Positions 38,395 to 50,994 of a stretch of 64,000 bases of DNA are shown piece by piece. The position numbers and the translations under genes are program-made. The notes below the pieces were generated by a model. The model searched no databases. It was not told the origin of the DNA and was given only the letters and a program-made list of their open reading frames with translations. Numbering within the stretch: position 1 is the stretch's first letter; each line of letters opens with the position of its first letter. The stretch comes from Amaranthus tricolor (Eukaryota > Streptophyta > Magnoliopsida > Caryophyllales > Amaranthaceae), in contig NC_080048.1 in assembly GCF_026212465.1 (NCBI RefSeq), positions 23,022,934 to 23,086,933 of the forward strand, given 5' to 3'.

Positions 38395-41300
38395 TTTGCA
38401 TCAGCTTTGCACAAAACTTCGCACACAACATTATTTCCTATATGTTATTGTGTTGAAGTGGTTAGAATTGAAAATCATTGTCGTATGCTAGAAATTACGT
38501 GTTAAGTTGCGATTTTTTAAGGGTTTTTAAGTATTTTTGGCACTTTTGCGCATAAATCAGCTCAAACTTGGTTTGTTTTGCACCAAACTTGGCACACAAC
38601 ACTATTTGGTATGTATTATTGTGTTGAAGTGGTTAGAATTAAAAATCATAATCATATGCTACAAATTACGTGTTAAGTTGCGATTTTATGCGTTTTTAAG
38701 CGTTTTTGGCACTTTTGCGCATAAAGTAGTACAAACTTGGTTTGTTTTGCGCGAAACTAGCCACACAACACTATTTGGTCTATATTATTGCGTTGAAGTG
38801 GTTATAATTGAAAATCATAATCATATGCTAAAAATTATGTGTTAAGTTGCGATTTTAAGGGTTTTTAACCGTTTTTGGCACTTTTGCGCATAAAGTAGCT
38901 CAAACTTGGTTTGTTTTGCACGAAATTTGGCACACAACACTATTTTGTATATATTATTGTGTTGAAGTGGTTAGAATTCAAAATCATTGTCGTATGCTAG
39001 AAATTACGTGTTAAGTTGCGATTTTAAGGGTTTTTAACCGTTTTTGGCACTTTTGCGCATAAAGTAGCTCAAACTTGGTTTGTTTTGTACGAAATTTGGC
39101 ACACAACACTATTTGGCATATATTATTGAGTTGAAGTGGTTAGAATTGAAAATCATTGTCGTATGCTAGAAATTACGTGTTAAGTTGCGATTTTAAGGGT
39201 TTTTAATTGTTTTTTGGCACTTTTGCGCATAAAGTAGCACAAAACTTGGCACACAACACTATTTGGTATATATTATTATATTGAAGTGGTTAGAATTCAA
39301 AATCATAGTCATATGCTAGAAATTACGTGTTAAGTTGTGATTTTATTCGTTTTTAAACGTTTTTGGCACTTTTGCGCATAAAGTAGCTCAAACTTGATTT
39401 GTTTTGCGCGAAACATGCCACACAACACTATTTGGTCTACATTAATGTTTTGAAGTGGTTAGAATTGAAAATCATAGTCATATGCTAGAAATTACGTGTT
39501 AAGTTGCGATTTTAAAGGTTTTTAACCGTTTTTGGCACTTTTGCGCATAAAGTAGCTCAAACTTGGTTTGTTTTGCACGAAACATGGCACACAATACTAT
39601 TTGGTATATATTATTGTGTTGAAGTGGTTAGAATTGAAAATCATTGTCGTATGCTAGAAATTACGTGTTAAGTTGCGATTTTAAGGGTTTTTAAGTGTTT
39701 TTGGCACTTTTGCGCATAAAGTAGCACGAAACTTGGCACACAACAATAATTCGTAAATATTATTGTGTCGAAGTGGTTAGAATTAAAAATCATAGTCATA
39801 TGCTAGAAATTAGGTGTTAAGTTGCGTTTTTAAGGGTTTTTAACCGTTTGGCACTTTTGCGCATAAAGTAGCTCAAACTTGGTTTGTTTTGCACGAAACT
39901 TCGCACACAACACTATTTGGTATATGTTATTGTGTTGAAGTTGTAAGAATTGAAAATCATTGCCGTACGTTAGAAATTACGAGTTAAGTTGCGATTTTAA
40001 GGGTTTTTAAGCGTTTTTGGCACTTTTGCGCATAAAGTAGCTCAAACTTGGTTTGTTTTGCACGAACTTGGCACACAACACTATTTGGTATCTATTATTG
40101 TGTTGAAGTGGTTAGAATTGAAAATCATTGTCATATGCTAGAAATTACGTGTTAAGTTGCGATTTTAAAGGTTTTTAACTGTTTTTGGCACTTTTGCGCA
40201 TAAAGTAGCTCAAACTTGGTTTGTTTTGCACGAAACTTGACAAAAAACACTATTTGGTATATATTATTGTGTTGAAGTGGTTAGAATTCAAAATTATTGT
40301 CGTATGCTAGAAATTAGGTGTTAAGTTGCGATTTTAAGAGTTTTTAAGTGTTTTTGGCACTTTTGCACATAAAGTAGCACAAAACTTGGCACACAACACT
40401 ATTTGATATATATTATTGTGTTGAAGTGGTTAGAATTGAAGATCTTAGTCATATGCTAGAAATTACGTGTTAAATTGCGATTTTATGCGTTTTTAAACGT
40501 TTTTGGCACTTTTGCGCATAAAGTAGCTCAAACTTGATTTGTTTTGCGCGAAACTTGCAACACAACACTATTTGGTCTATATTATTGTGTTGAAGTGGTT
40601 AGAATTGAAAATCATAGTCATATGCTAGAAATTACGTGTTAAGTTGCAATTTTAAGGGTTTTAACCGTTTTTGGCACTTTTGCGCATAAAGTAGCTCAAC
40701 CTTGGTTTGTTTTGCACGAAACATGGCACACAATACCATTTGGTATATATTATTGTGTTGAAGTGGTTAGAATTGAAAATCATTGTCGTATGCAAGAAAT
40801 ACGTATTAAGTTGCGATTTTAAGGGTTTTTAAGTGTTTTTGGCACTTTTGCGCATAAAGTAGCACGAAACTCTGCATACGACACCAATTGTTATATATTA
40901 TTGTGTTGAAATGGTTAGAATGGAAAATCATTGTCATATGCGAGAAATTACGTGTTAAGTTGCGATTTTAAGGGTTTTTAACAGTTTTTTGGCACTTTTG
41001 CGCATAAAGTAGCTCAAACTGGGTTTGTTTTGCACGAAACATGGCACACAATACTATTTGGTATATATTATTGTGTTGAAGTGGTTAGAATTGAAAATCA
41101 TTGTCGCATGTTAGAAATACGTGTTAAGTTGCGATTTTATGCGTTTTTAAGCGTTTTTGGCACATTTGCGCATAAAGTAGCTCAAACTTGGTTTGTTTTG
41201 CGCGAAAGTTGCCACACAACACTATTTGGTCTATATTATTGCGTTGAAGTGGTTAGAATTGAAAATCATAGTCATAAGCTAGAATTTTACGTGTTAAGTT

Positions 41301-41486
41301 GCGATTTTAAGTGTTTTTAACCATTTTTGGCACTTTTGCGCATAAAGTAGCTCAAACTTGGTTTGTTTTACACCAAACTTGGCACACAACACTATTTGGT
41401 ATATATTATTGTGTTGAAGTGGTTAGATTTGTAAATCATAGTCGTATGCTAGAAATTACGTATTAAGTTGCGATTTTATGTGTTTT
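38395..41486 (+). repeat. CACTA-A tandem array, ~169-bp monomer
   Basis: About 18 head-to-tail copies. The box CATAAAGTAG recurs at 38720, 38889, 39058 and 39228 (steps of 169-170), with shorter variants near 149 bp that lack 'gctcaaacttggtttgtttt'. Constant words include 'cacacaacactatttggt', 'tatattattgtgttgaag', 'tggttagaattgaaaatcat' and 'ttaagttgcgattttaaggg'. The A-type signature is TTTTTGGCACTTTTGCGCAT. The array ends just before the splice acceptor of the ULP exon at 41527-41528, so it was intronic. No coding function. Confidence 0.95.
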
Positions 41487-41528
41487 TATGCTTCTTTGGA
41501 ATTGGCACTAACATCTATTTTCTCTTAG

Positions 41529-41822
41529 TGATTTCGACAACCTTCTCATTCTGTTGATTGCGGCTACTACACTCTCAAATACATGGACGATATCTTAAAA
41601 TCCGTGAAGGAGGTTGGAGTCGAAAACATAGATGCCGTAAGTATTTGTTATGTTCTTAAATTATTATTATTGGTAAAATCTAATGTTTATTAATCTTTTA
41701 ATTTTTATATTATGTTATAGGTTTTATACGACATTCCGAGGGAAACACGCCCTCTGAGAAGTGGAGAGATGCGCGAATTAAAAGACAAGATTGCCGCGTA
41801 TCTTGCTAATTTTTGTCCTTGA
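41529..41822 (+). pseudogene. CACTA-A ULP (C48) protease C-terminal exons
   Basis: Exons 41529-41636 and 41721-41822. They encode QPSHSVDCGYYTLKYMDD, the Gln and catalytic Cys boxes of Ulp1-type cysteine peptidases, then VLYDIPRETRPLRSGEM and a short tail to TGA. The first codon of the exon is TGA; the CACTA-B copy has TGC. Without the His/Asp part it cannot be active. Ulp1-like domains are known at the C-terminus of some plant CACTA and MULE proteins. Confidence 0.8.
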
Positions 41823-41835
41823 TAAATTGTAACTA

Positions 41836-43734
41836 CACTAGTGGAAAAAAATGTATTTGCTGCTCATCATTTGCTGCGGTTTTTGTGTATTAACAGCAAA
41901 AAATAGGAAAATGTATTAGAAAAAAAAATATACTCTAATTGCTGCGGTTTCCCCCTTGACCGCAGCAAATAACCTGCATCTTGCACTAATTGCTCTGGTT
42001 TTTCTACAACCGCAGTAAATACTTCTTCAAAGTTGATTAATTCTCCGGTTTTTCTATAACCGCAGCAAATAACTCTTCAAAATTAAATTAATTGCTCCGA
42101 TTTTGTTATGAACCGCAGCAAATGACCGTTGGACATAAATAAATTTTGTTAAAACCCGCCAGTTTCTTTTTTATTCGCATATCTTCTCAAATACGTTATA
42201 CAGTTTGCTTTGTTACTCATTGAAAAAACGCTTCATCTTCATCTTCATTTGCTTTGTTCCTCTTCTTCATCTTCACAAACGTATAAGATTAAGCATCAAG
42301 ATCATTTGTGTTCGTTTCTTGTGTTCATCTTCATTTTCACAAATGGTCATTTGCTGTTATTCATCATTCTTGTTGCTGTTCATCTTCACAAACGGTCATT
42401 TGCTGCTGTCATCATTCTTAGCTTGTTGTTGTTCATCTTCACAAACGGTTTCTGAAGGTAAATCCTTGCTTCCGTTCTTGTTCATCATAAAACTTCAAAT
42501 TTTCATAAACCCCTACTATTCTTCTACTGTACGTGTTCTTGTTCATCATCGTCATCATTCTTTATTCACTGATTTGTTTTTTGAAGTTTTTCTAATTTTG
42601 CTGTTTTTGTGACCTTTTAATTGTTATTCAACCAAAATTTTGTTGGCTGTCGCTGCTTGCTTCTGTCTTGCTTCATGGTGAATCACGTTTATTGTAGTAC
42701 ATGATGATAGATACTACTTACTAGATAGACTATGGCATGTATTGTGATTTGGTTATAGTTGTGTTAGAGAACTACCCAGTTGTGATCATCGTAGAATTAA
42801 AAGGGTCGAGGGAATCAACGATTAGTGCAACTTGAACTTTGTTAATGATAAGTAGACTATGAAATGTATTGTGATTTGTTTAAGGTTATGTTAGTGAGCT
42901 TGTCACCATCTTGATTTTCACTTGAAAAAGTTAGAGTATGACCAAATATAATTTAATAGACTTCTGCACCTAAACCAATTGGTTGTATTATGAAAATCAG
43001 ACTTATGTTGGGTTATCTTTTGTACCTATATGTGTAAGCCCAACAACAAGCTCATCAATTTGACAGAGTGGTGATAATGTGACATCGAATAAATAAGAAA
43101 TTTTATGTTGGTTTTGTGTAGATTAATTATTTAAATGTACCTCTAGTGGAATTTTTTTTGTATTGCGAGAATGTTTATATTATTTCAATTTAAATTTTTT
43201 ATTTTGTTAATTGACAAGAAAAATCTAATTATATCATTGCAAAGAAAGGAAATATTGAATTAAGTTTTGAATTAAGAAACTACAATAGTATATCTATTTT
43301 TATGAGAACACCAATTATTTATCTTTGTAATAAGTTTTCGATTTTCACTACAAATAGAAAGATCAATTTGCAAGTTTATATTTTTATTGTTTCACTTGTA
43401 ATTTAGTAATTTAGTTATAAATATGGTTTGTGAATGTGGTTTGTGTGTGGTTTGTTAATTATTTGCATATTTTGTTAAAAATGTGGTTTGTTGTTATACT
43501 TGTCTTTAATTATTATTTATATTTTGAATGTTATATTTCTAAGGTTATACAATGTTAATTATTCAAAGTATATATTTTTATGAATGTGGTTTGTTGCTTA
43601 TTATTTATATTGTGGTTTGTGGTTTGTTAATTAATTATTTGCATATTTAGTAAATATGTTTGTTATAAATAAGTATATATGTTTAAAAGTTGTGTATTAA
43701 TTTTGTTTTGAATCAATTAATCACACTAATTAGG
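41836..43734 (+). other. CACTA-B left subterminal region, leader and first intron
   Basis: Subterminal words run to about 42120. From 42180 a leader with CTTCATCTTC and 'ttcatcttcacaaacg' reiterations matches that of CACTA-A. AT-rich intron-like DNA follows to the splice acceptor just before the ATG at 43735. Frames at 42205-42612 are CT-rich and low complexity; no protein is claimed. Confidence 0.6.
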
Positions 43735-45690
43735 ATGACAAACGATCGTTCTTGGATGTATGGAAGCATTGAATCGTCGGAATTTATTGATGGCGTATTA
43801 GAATTTTGTAGTATTGCGGTTGAACATCATGTTAGGACGGGGGGAGTTGGTTTTTATTGCCCATGTATTAGTTGTGGCAATGTATCAAAGGTAGATAGTG
43901 TTGATATCCTTAGGGAGCACATACTTCGACGTGGGTTTAGGCCTCAATATCATGTTTAGGTTTGGCATGGTGAGGAGGGAGTTTACAAAGAGAAAAGTGT
44001 TGTTGAGGACGTCAATAATGTGGCCGATGTCAATGAGGATGTAGTAGATCATGTTGATGGGTATGAGACAGATGAAGAGAATGTTCGATGAGGATGTGGA
44101 TCGTGTTGATGAGATGATGGAGGGAGTCGAGGATGAGTTAGGAAAACGTCCTCGTGTTTTTGACTTGTTGACAGAGGCTTCTCAAAAGCCTTTGTACCCT
44201 GGATGTACAAAGTTCACCAAACTAACAGCAGTGTTGACAATTTTCAACATTAAGTCAAAGTTCAATTGGAGTGACGCTAGTTTCACAATGTTATTAGAAG
44301 CGTTAGGTGAGATGCTTCCTGAGGGAAATGAACTTCCAAAGTCGACATATTATGCCAAAAAGCTCATGTGTCCTTTCGGCTTAGAGTACCAGAAGATTCA
44401 TGCGTGTCCGAATGATTGTGTGTTGTATCGGAATGAAAACGAGAACTTAGAAGAGTGTCTTAGGTGTGGGTTATCGCGCTACAAGCGTAAAGGGGCTCGG
44501 GATGCTAAAGGGCCCCCGGCTAAAGTATTGTGGTATCTTCCAATAAAACCTAGATTCAAGCGCTTGTTTTCTTTAAAGAAAGATGCGTTAAATTTGAAGT
44601 GGCATGCAGATAGGGTGAAGAAAGGTCACTTGCTCACACATCCATCTGATTCTTCGGAGTGGAAGAGTATTGATAGGTTGCATAAGACTTTTGGGGATGA
44701 GGTTCGTAATTTAAGGCTCGGACTGTGTACGGATGGAATGAACCCATTCGACAATCTTAGTTCTCAACATAGTACTTGGCCGGTACTTTTAGTAATCTAT
44801 AATTTGCCACCTTGGTTGTGTATGAAGCGTAAGTACATAATGCTTTCGCTTCTTATCTCGGGTCCTAAACAACCTGGTAATGACATAGATGTTTATCTTG
44901 CAGCTCTCGTTGAGGATTTGAGAAAGATGTGGGATGAAGGCGTTTCAGTTTTTTAATGCATATACTAATGAGGAGTTCACCTTGCGTGCAATGCTTTTAT
45001 GCACCGTTAATGATTTTCTGGCATATGGCAACTTATCGGGGTATAAGAACAAAGGGAAGAAAGCATGCCCAATATGTATCAATGACATGGAATCCACGTG
45101 GATTCCTAAGTGCAAACACGTATTCATGCACCATCAAAAGTTCCTCCCACGAGACCACCAATATCGTAAGAAGAAGAAGTTGTTCAACGGGGAGGTTGAG
45201 GATCGTGTAGCTCGTCGACCGTTGACTGGTTATGAGGTTTATGAACAGGTTAAGGGAGTTGAGACTGTATTTGGTAAAACGCGGCAAGTGCAAGGGGGTG
45301 AAGACCGATTATGGAATAAAGAATCAATCTTTTGGAAGCTTCCATATTGGAGAGATCTACAGGTTAGGCATTGTCTTGACGTTATGCATATAGAGAAAAA
45401 TGTATGCGATGCCATACTCGGGACTCTCATGAACATTCCGGGTAAGACAAAGGATGTTAGGGCCGTGCGAGATTGGTTTGAATGTAAAGGTCTTCGTCCG
45501 GAGTTGTGGGCACATGTTAAGGTGTGTAAGAAAAGAAATAGAGCTGATGAAGTTGGTGGCAGTAAGAAGAAGATGATTAATAACAAAGTTTATTTGCCTC
45601 CAGCTTGCTACACATTGTCCAAAGCAGAGAAGCGGACATTTTGTGAGTCTTTGTATGGCATTAAGGTTCCGTCTGGGTACTTAGCTTATG
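43735..45690 (+). pseudogene. CACTA-B TNP2 transposase (Transpos_assoc + Transposase_21), broken
   Basis: The N-terminal Transpos_assoc domain reads MTNDRSWMYGSIESSEFIDG and YCPCISCGN. TAG follows at 43960-43962, then a frame change near 44085. From 44150 the TNP2 core is clear: LYPGCTKFTKL, IHACPNDCVLYRNE, CGLSRYKRKG, LNLKWHADR, LGLCTDGMNPFDNLSSQHS and STWPVLLVIYNLPPW. One extra T in the T6 run at 44949-44954 shifts the frame. Then come CPICINDM (zinc-like), HQKFLPRDHQYR and HCLDVMHIEKNVCDAILGTL. It ends at VPSGYLA, where the C-terminal DUF4218-like part should follow and is missing. TNP2 cuts CACTA ends; the DG-NPF and DVMHIEKN blocks hold conserved acidic residues. With three breaks it is inactive. 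Confidence 0.88.
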
Positions 45691-45786
45691 TTATATATTA
45701 TTGTGTTGAACGTATTAGAATTGTTTGTCATATTCTTAATATTACTTAGCTTATGTTCTAATATATTTCTATTCATACTCTTTCAG
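45691..45786 (+). repeat. Single monomer-like segment in an upstream intron
   Basis: TTATATATTATTGTGTTGAA at 45691-45710, then CGTATTAGAATTG and 'tttgtcatat', is close to the monomer words 'tatattattgtgttgaag', 'ggttagaattg' and 'cattgtcatat'. It lies just past the end of the TNP2 coding sequence, in what should be an intron ending near 45785. Only one copy is seen. Confidence 0.55.
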
Positions 45787-45799
45787 GTACTGATATACA

Positions 45800-48313
45800 A
45801 TGCATCTATTCAGAGACGAAATTGTCCCCGAGATTGAGTCCTCGGATAATGAGCATCGTAGTTATGACAGCGAAGAAGACCAAATTGTGAGATACGAGCG
45901 TATGGCTGAAGACGCTCCACCGATTGACAATGATTTTGAAACTGAAGACGCCCCACCAATGGATGCTCTCACCACTACCAGTAAGAAAAGAAAAGGGCGA
46001 GGTCCTACAAAAAACCTAAAAGTCACAGAACCCATGCATTTGGAATACAATGCATTGGGTCAACCCTGCGGAAAATGGCGTAGGCAATATGGAAAACAAG
46101 TGGGTCTATGTATCCGCAAGCTTTCCATATTGCACGCATGGAACGAGGTTCCAGAGGGTTTGAAGAAATCTCTATGGCATGATACTGTGGTAAGCAACTT
46201 TACTATTTTTACTAATTTATTTTCATTTTAAAATTAATTTGATTGATAGTAATAGATATAAATTATTTTTGTAGAATCTTTTCCACATCGAGAGCGATGA
46301 GGACAAGAGTAATGTGTTTCTTTCAGCTGTTGCTGAAAGATTCACAGATTTCAAATCCAAGCTAGTAACTGGCTGGATTACGAAGAACCGTGCCCGTACG
46401 ACCAAAAAAGTCAAAATGGAAAACGAAGGTGGAGAGCAAGCACCTTCGAAGATGCCCTACGAAATATGGGGTCACATATCGAAGAGGGATTAGGAGGCCT
46501 TTGTTGCCAAAAGAACAACTTCCATAGAAGTTGTAAGTATTTCATATTATATTATAGTTTACCAATTTGAATTTACTTCTTTTGATTCAGTCATTAAACT
46601 AATACATGATATTCGATTTCTATTGATTAATTAGGAAAAGCGTGGTAAAGCTTTTGATTCTGCAAGCAAAAGGAAGTTTTACCATCGCTTAGGCCAAAAA
46701 ACGTACGATGAGGTCCAAAAAGAGTGGGTGGATGCGGGTTTATACCCCAATCAAAGTTCATCCACGCCCTCATCTACGACTACCTCCGCATCCGTGAATA
46801 CTCTTGCTGGAGATCGGGTGCGTGATTGGTATTGCGGGCTTCATTCCCGAGATGCAAGTGGTAAATTTACCATTAATGATACAGGAACGAAGAAGGTTGC
46901 TGACGCTGTGGTGAGTTTTGAAATTATTAAGTATATTCTTCATTTGTTTTGTATTCTTTGGCTTTGATGTACTTATACTAATTGCTATATATGTCACTTT
47001 TTATTTGAACAGATGAGCTGGAAGGAAAAAGAAGCTACGGGGGAGTTCACCCCAATAGGCAATGTTGACGCATTGCATATGGTCTTAGGGAAAGACCACA
47101 GTAGGCGGGTAGTCGGAAAAGGAGGCGTCCGCGTGGGGTTACAGAAGGCATTCGGCAAAGAGTGTGTTGCTACTCAATCCCGAACGACACTGCGGGAAGA
47201 AGCAGCAACCCTCTGAGCGGAGATTACGAAGGACGTTCTCGCCAAGCTGGTCGCCGTGTTGCAGAAGATGGGAGCACCCATTGTGGACTTGGCAAACCTG
47301 ATTGTCGAGGATCAGGAAAGTCAACATGGGGATCCTAATGCTTTGGTCGAGCCAACACCCGAGCCCATTACCCCCGTAGCACCCCAGCTCATTACCCCCG
47401 TGGCTCAAAATCCGGAGCCAACTCCGGAGCCAGTGCTACAGGTACATAGTTTTTAAATATATAAGCACTTATTAATTTAAATTGCAACGCGTAATTAATA
47501 TTTTATTATGATGCTTATTATACTAAACGACAGAATTTTCAGGAGGCGACTCCTTGTTCTCTTTTGCTGCCTCAGTTAGGTGTTGCTAGTGATGGCGACT
47601 TAACTAAGGTTGCATATGGTGTGGCCCAGCCAAATAAAGAGGGCCAAACAGTGCATTCAATGCCTGTTAGAAGTGGCCACATCAGTGTGGCCGTGGAGAC
47701 TATTGTAAAGGGGTTTGAAGATTTCTCACTCCCAATTCCAATGCCAGCATGGAGCCTTGAGAAACTATCAGACGCCTTAGGTAGTTTCGTCACATGGCCA
47801 TATGCTTGGGTTCGATTCACTAACATGGTAAGAATCATTTGTACCTTATTTATTTTTATTTTTTTAATTTCATGCTCACACTAATTTAATTGTATAAATT
47901 GAAATAGCAAAAGAGTCCAAAGGGATCTTGGAGAGAGGTCGGTTCCTCAGCAAAGGTGTCGACTGGGTCAAAGTCGATGCCAAGCACTCCAATTGAACTT
48001 ATCTTTTGATTTTTAAAGTCACCTAATCTCTAATTTGTTGATTTTAACTAATTTGTAGTTTGCATTGGATACTTTTGGTCATATGTTCTTTAACGAACAC
48101 TGTGCACGTCTTCGACTCATTACAAAAACCTCAAAGCCCACCTCGCAACATAAAATTCAAAGCGTTGTTGAATGCGTACGTAATATTAATTATTTTACCA
48201 ATTTGATTTAATTAAGTGTTACTTTTCCCATGCGTTTCAGCGCAATGAAAAGAGTGCGTAGACAAACGGGATCTACATCAAGAGCCACATTTCCAAAATG
48301 GACAGCGATAAAG
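45800..48313 (+). pseudogene. CACTA-B TNP1-like gene, exons before the repeat-filled intron
   Basis: Exons, each with GT/AG borders and matching phase: 45800-46189, 46275-46532, 46635-46910, 47013-47441, 47543-47827, 47908-about 48009, 48059-about 48175, about 48241-48313. The first two carry GRGPTKNLKV and NALGQPCGKWRRQYG plus WHDTV; the next DSASKRKFYHRLGQKTYDEV and TYDEVQKEW; then a Pro/Glu-rich linker and a DUF8039-like region (SGHISVAVETIVKGFEDF, LPIPMPAWSLEKL). TAG at 46491-46493 and TGA at 47214-47216 break it; another TGA (48007-48009) may simply lie in an intron. It is the DNA-binding/accessory partner type of CACTA; the C-terminal ULP part follows the giant intron. Confidence 0.75.
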
Positions 48314-50110
48314 GTACACAAATTCGATTTTATGCGTTTTTAAGCGTTTTTGTCAATTTCGGGCGTAAAGTAGGTCAAACTTGGTTTGTTATTACGAAAC
48401 TTGGCACACAACACTATTTGGCATATATTATTGTGTTTAAATGGTTAGAATTGAAAATAATACTCATATACTAGAAATTAGAAGTTAAGTTGCGATATTA
48501 AGGGTTTTAGGCGTTTTTGTCAATTTCGTGCGTAAAGTAGGTCAAATTTGGTTTGTTATGCACGAAACATGGCACACAACACTATTTGGCATATATTATT
48601 GTGTTGAAATGGTTAGAATTGAAAATAATAGTCATATGCTAGAAATTAGGTGTTAAGTTGCGATTTTAAGGGTTTTTTAAGTGTTTTTGTCAATTTCGCA
48701 CGTAAAGTAGCTCAAACTTGGTTTGTTTTGCACAAACTTGGAACACAACACTATTTGGCATATATTATTGTGTTTAAATGGTTAGAATTGAAAATAATAG
48801 TCATATGCTAGAAATTAGGTGTTAAGTTGCGATGTTAAGGGTTTTTAAGCGTTTTTGTCAATTTCGCGCGTAAAGTAGGTCAAACATGGTTTGTTATGCA
48901 CGAAACTTTACACACAACACTATTTGGCATATATTATTATGTTGAAATGGTTAGAATTGAAAATAATAGCCATATGCTAGAAATTAGAAGTTAAGTTGCG
49001 ATTTTAAGGGTTTTTTAGCGTTTTTGTTAATTTCACGCGTAAAGTAGCTCAAACCTTGTTTTGATGCGAAACCGGGGTTGATTAAGGCCTTGGTTATGCA
49101 AGGATTATTGTTGTGCGTAAGCTTTGATTAATGACACAGACAAAAACTACAAATGATCATGAAAAGAACACGAAACAACCACAAACACTTAAACAATTCT
49201 GATCTAGCAAACTATCGAGCAGTCCTCCTTCAGCTCAGCTTCTAGGAGTCCACGGGGATTGTTAGAATGGTTTTAGGACCTTGATAGCTAGATCCAAGTA
49301 CCAAGATTCCATTTCCCCTTTAGCCTAGGTCCTGGATGCATAGGTTTAGTCTCCACGTTGTGTCAATTCCGTGTCGTGCAAGGTGGTCTGGTCACTAGTT
49401 TGCTGTTGTGTCAATTTCACGCGTAAAGTAGCTCAAATTTGGTTTGTTATGCACGAAACTTGGCACACAACGCTATTTAGCATATATTATTGGGTTGAAA
49501 TGGTTAGAATTGAAAATAATAGTCATATCCTAGAAATTAGGTGTTAAGTTGCGATTTTAAGGATTTTTAAGCGTTTTTGTCAATTTCGCGCGTAAAGTAG
49601 CTCCAACTTGGTTTGTTTTGCACGAAAATTGGCACACAACACTATTTGGCATATATTATTGTGTTGAAATGGTTAGAATTTAAAATAATAGTCATAGGCA
49701 AGAAATTAGGTGTTAAGTTGCGATTTTAAGGGTTTTTAAGCGTTTTTGTCAATTTTGCGCGTAAAGTAGTTCAAATTTGGTTTGTTATTCACGAAACTGG
49801 GCATTCAACACTATTTAGCGTATATTATTGTGTTGAAATGGTTAGAATTGAAAATAATAGTCATATCCTAGAAATTAGGTGTTAAGCTGCGATTTTAAGG
49901 GTTTTTAAGAGTTTTTGTCAATTTCGCGCGTAAAGTAGCTCAAACTTGGTTTGTTTTGCACGAAACTTGGCACACAACACTATTTGGTATATATTATTGT
50001 GTAGATGTTGTTAGAATTGAAAATCATAGTCATATTCTAGAATTTATGTGTTAAGTTGCGATTTTATTTGTTTTTAACCGTTTTTGGCACTAACATGTAT
50101 TTTCTCTTAG
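48314..50110 (+). repeat. Repeat-filled intron of CACTA-B: monomers plus one satellite spacer
   Basis: The intron (GT at 48314, AG at 50109-50110, phase 0) is 1797 bp and almost all repeat. About four monomers fill 48320-49055, a spacer fills 49060-49405, and about four more monomers fill 49405-50090. The monomers are B-type: TTTTTGTCAATTTCGCGCGT in place of the A-type word. The spacer includes 'ctaggagtccacggggattg', 'tagatccaagtaccaagatt' and 'tgcataggtttagtctccac'. Monomers plus spacer reproduce the whole 878-bp satellite unit seen from 50995 onward, in the opposite orientation. Confidence 0.93.
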
Positions 50111-50408
50111 TGCTTTCAACAACCTTCTTCTTCCGTTGACTGCGGCTACTACGTGCTGAAGTATATGGAAGATATTATAAATTCCGTGAAGGACTTCGGA
50201 GTCGAAAATATAGATGCCGTAAGTATTTGTTACGTTCTTAATTAAATATATTATTGGTAAAATCTAATGTTTCTATATTAATCTTTTATTTTTATATTAT
50301 ATATAGGTTTTAAACGACATTCCGAGGGAAACACGCCCTTTGAGAAGTGAAGAGATGCGCGAATTAAAAGACAAGATCACCGCGTATCTTGCTAATATTT
50401 GTCCTTGA
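50111..50408 (+). pseudogene. CACTA-B ULP (C48) protease C-terminal exons
   Basis: Exons 50111-50218 and 50307-50408. The first begins CFQQPSSSVDCGYYVLKYM, with the oxyanion Gln and catalytic Cys boxes of Ulp1-like peptidases; the second is VLNDIPRETRPLRSEEM to KITAYLANICP and a TGA. The phase matches the exon ending at 48313. The upstream H-W and Asp boxes of a functional C48 domain are not found in the preceding exons, so the protease is partial. These last two exons themselves have no stop codon. Confidence 0.8.
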
Positions 50409-50448
50409 TAAATTGTAATTAGTATAGATTATTTTTTATACATTAATG

Positions 50449-50619
<171 letters not shown>

Positions 50620-50779
50620 CGTGCGTGCGTACATAATATTATATTATATATACGAGCGAGAGTTTATTATTACAAAGAGATTATTGGGGATTATCATTGG
50701 ATTATTATTAGATTAATTATTGTTATTTTACATTATTATTGGATTATTATTAGAATAAAACGAAAAAACAAAAAAAAAA

Positions 50780-50994
50780 TATCTATTTGCTGCGGTCAGT
50801 ACCCAAAACCGCAGCAAATAAGTGCCATTATTTGCTACGGTTTTGGGGACTGACCGCAGTAAATAATACCCTTTTTTGCTGCGGTTTTTAACTGCAGCAT
50901 TTAAAATAGGCTATTTGCTGCTATCACTATTGCTTGGGGTAAAAAGCGCAGCAAATAATGGCCAAAAAATCGCAGCAAATGAGATTTTTTCCAC
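50780..50994 (+). repeat. CACTA-B right subterminal repeats and end
   Basis: 'ttgctgcggt', 'aaccgcagcaaata', 'tttgctacggttttgg' and 'gaccgcagtaaata' alternate in inverse orientation, then GAGATTTTTTCCACT. Compared with the left end the terminal AGTG is lost at the satellite junction (50994/50995). Confidence 0.8.

Larger units (their letters stand above)
36637..41835 (+). mobile_element. CACTA-A, internally deleted CACTA transposon
   Basis: The left terminus is CACTAGTGCAAAAAACGTAT. Subterminal words 'ttgctgcggtttt' and 'accgcagcaaata' are repeated to about 36990, in both orientations. It keeps a 5' leader like that of CACTA-B (CTTCATCTTC-rich, 37070-37150), the first TNP2 exon, a tandem repeat array, and the last two ULP exons. 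Nearly all TNP2 and TNP1-like exons are missing. The right end is absent: sequence matching CACTA-B runs only about 12 bases past the stop and then meets the left end of CACTA-B at 41836. CACTA-B either inserted here or joined by rearrangement. Confidence 0.8.

Noticed and set aside
38395..41486. CRISPR-like regular array
   Set aside because: The repeats are ~169-bp head-to-tail monomers without unique spacers, in a plant genome; this is a tandem repeat, not CRISPR.
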